A program made the position numbers and the translations under genes. Shown here in pieces: positions 6,504 to 7,212 of a stretch of DNA of 7,212 nt. Within the stretch, counting starts at the first letter, position 1; the number at the start of each line of letters is the position of its first letter. The stretch is taken from assembly GCA_947457715.1 (NCBI GenBank), contig CANGXK010000131.1, positions 1-7,212 on the forward strand, in the 5' to 3' direction. This DNA comes from Gemmatimonadota bacterium (GTDB taxonomy: Bacteria > Gemmatimonadota > Gemmatimonadetes > Gemmatimonadales > Gemmatimonadaceae). The notes below the pieces were generated by a model. That model was not told the origin of the DNA, did not search any database, and saw only the letters and a program-made list of their open reading frames with translations.

Positions 6504-7212
6504 AAACACCGTATGGAGTATGGGGTATGGGGTACGGCGTCGTGCTTTCGGCAGTGATGGTGTGCTCGGCGGGAGCGCTGCCGGGGCAGACTGCGGCGAA
6601 GAAGCCGGCGGCGAAAGCGCCGGTGACGGCCGCTGCCAAGGCGGCACCAGCGAAGCCGGTAGACCTCTCGTCGGCGATTACGTCGCCGACCGATACGCTC
6701 ACGTCGAAGTTCGATGTCGCGGGTATTCCCGTGATTCTGCGTCGTGTCAGTGCCAACAATGTGGTGGCGGCCAACCTGTATCTGCTGGGTGGCACGCGTC
6801 AACTTACAGCGGGCAATCAGGGCATCGAGACGCTGTTACTAGAAGCGAGCGAACGCGGCACGGCGAAATATCCGCGTGATATGCTGCGCACGAAGATGGC
6901 GCGGTTGGGCAGCGCGATCGGTGTCGGCGCGAATGCCGACTGGACCACGATCAGCTTGCGCGCCACGACCACCGGCCTCGATAGCACGTGGGCCATTCTG
7001 GCCGATCGGGTCATGGCGCCGCGTCTCGATCCGGCCGAGGTGGAGCTGGTGCGCGAGCAGTTCGTCACGGCCACTCGTCAGCGCAAGGACAGCCCCGATG
7101 CGTTGCTCGACTATCTCGCCGACAGCATCGCGTTCTCCGGCCATCCGTATGCGCTCGAGCCCACGGGCACCGAGGAGTCGTTGACCTCGATCACTCCCTC
7201 CGCGCTCAAGTC
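6500..7212 (+). CDS. M16-family non-catalytic partner subunit (3' end outside window)
   Basis: The first 237 codons of a second M16-like protein; the gene runs past the window end. GTG at 6500 overlaps the upstream TGA (GTGA), which suggests translational coupling. The N-terminus, MKTPYGVWGMGYGVVLSAVM, looks like a signal peptide, followed by a Lys/Ala/Pro-rich linker (about 32-53). The M16 fold follows from about residue 69 (FDVAGIPVILRRV, then NLYLLGGTR). Where HxxEH should sit, GIETLLLEASERGT (108-121) has Thr111, Leu114 and Glu115 in place of His, Glu and His, so the zinc site is missing; the later LVREQFVTATRQR also lacks the expected ligand pattern. This matches the inactive partner in known active/inactive bacterial M16 pairs. 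Alternative start: in-frame ATG at 6527 with GGAG at 6515-6518 (8-nt spacing), a better ribosome site, but it would remove the only Lys before the hydrophobic stretch. The start region lies in a 7-bp tandem repeat. Confidence 0.88.
   Translation, partial: MKTPYGVWGMGYGVVLSAVMVCSAGALPGQTAAKKPAAKAPVTAAAKAAPAKPVDLSSAITSPTDTLTSKFDVAGIPVILRRVSANNVVAANLYLLGGTRQLTAGNQGIETLLLEASERGTAKYPRDMLRTKMARLGSAIGVGANADWTTISLRATTTGLDSTWAILADRVMAPRLDPAEVELVREQFVTATRQRKDSPDALLDYLADSIAFSGHPYALEPTGTEESLTSITPSALK
6511..6538 (+). repeat. Four 7-bp tandem repeats (GTATGGR) inside the 5' end of the second M16 gene
   Basis: Adjacent units read GTATGGA, GTATGGG, GTATGGG and GTACGGC at 6511, 6518, 6525 and 6532. They encode the residues YGVWGMGYG of the predicted signal peptide. 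Because 7 is not a multiple of 3, gain or loss of one unit would shift the frame when translation starts at GTG 6500. The tract also supplies ATGs in two frames (6520, 6527) and the GGAG at 6515. Confidence 0.8.

Noticed and set aside
5463..6647. A 394-codon minus-strand open frame across the first M16 gene
   Set aside because: Antisense shadow; the plus strand has an intact M16 zinc site and family motifs in the same region.
6520..6879. A 119-codon plus-strand open frame starting in the 7-bp repeat
   Set aside because: It is out of frame with the clear M16-like sequence, which continues open from 6500 to the window end.

Overview
The window is high-GC bacterial DNA (mid-60s percent GC by eye). 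It encodes Gram-negative envelope proteins: a very large TonB-dependent outer-membrane receptor, a MurB-type peptidoglycan precursor enzyme, and two exported M16-family peptidase subunits. The style of the receptor (carboxypeptidase-regulatory-like N-domain, plug, roughly 820-residue barrel, Asp/Asn/Gly loop), start codons mostly without Shine-Dalgarno sequences, and CTCTGC-rich intergenic repeats all suggest Gemmatimonadota or a close relative. That placement is inference; there is no rRNA or other phylogenetic marker here.

Layout: on the minus strand, murB (4989 to 4021) is followed, after a 218-bp gap, by the receptor (3802 to 53). The gap holds a 12-bp tandem duplication and a large imperfect inverted repeat built from CTCTGC units. 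On the plus strand, a 77-bp divergent intergenic region separates murB from an M16 metallopeptidase gene (5067-6503). Its stop codon overlaps the GTG start of a second M16-like gene (6500 to beyond the window end). The first M16 protein carries a complete inverzincin zinc site. The second lacks it, so the two look like the active and inactive halves of a periplasmic heteromer. Positions 1-52 hold no supportable gene.

How the genes relate: all products act in or on the cell envelope, but nothing here proves a shared pathway. murB makes UDP-MurNAc in the cytoplasm. The receptor would import a large or scarce nutrient through the outer membrane. The M16 pair would degrade peptides in the periplasm. 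The divergent layout and the repeat-rich gap argue for at least two transcription units, probably three.

Most notable items: (1) the receptor continues about 179 residues past its last recognisable beta strand, into a helical segment with two LTxxQ-like motifs (Spy/CpxP-like) and a Gly/Met-rich tail; (2) the MurB has Asp where the catalytic-site Arg of E. coli MurB normally lies; (3) the second M16 gene begins inside a 7-bp tandem repeat that could slip; (4) a structured intergenic repeat lies directly behind murB. I found no CRISPR, tRNA, rRNA, transposase or defence system. The window looks like ordinary chromosomal envelope genes with a few unusual details, not a clearly new system.
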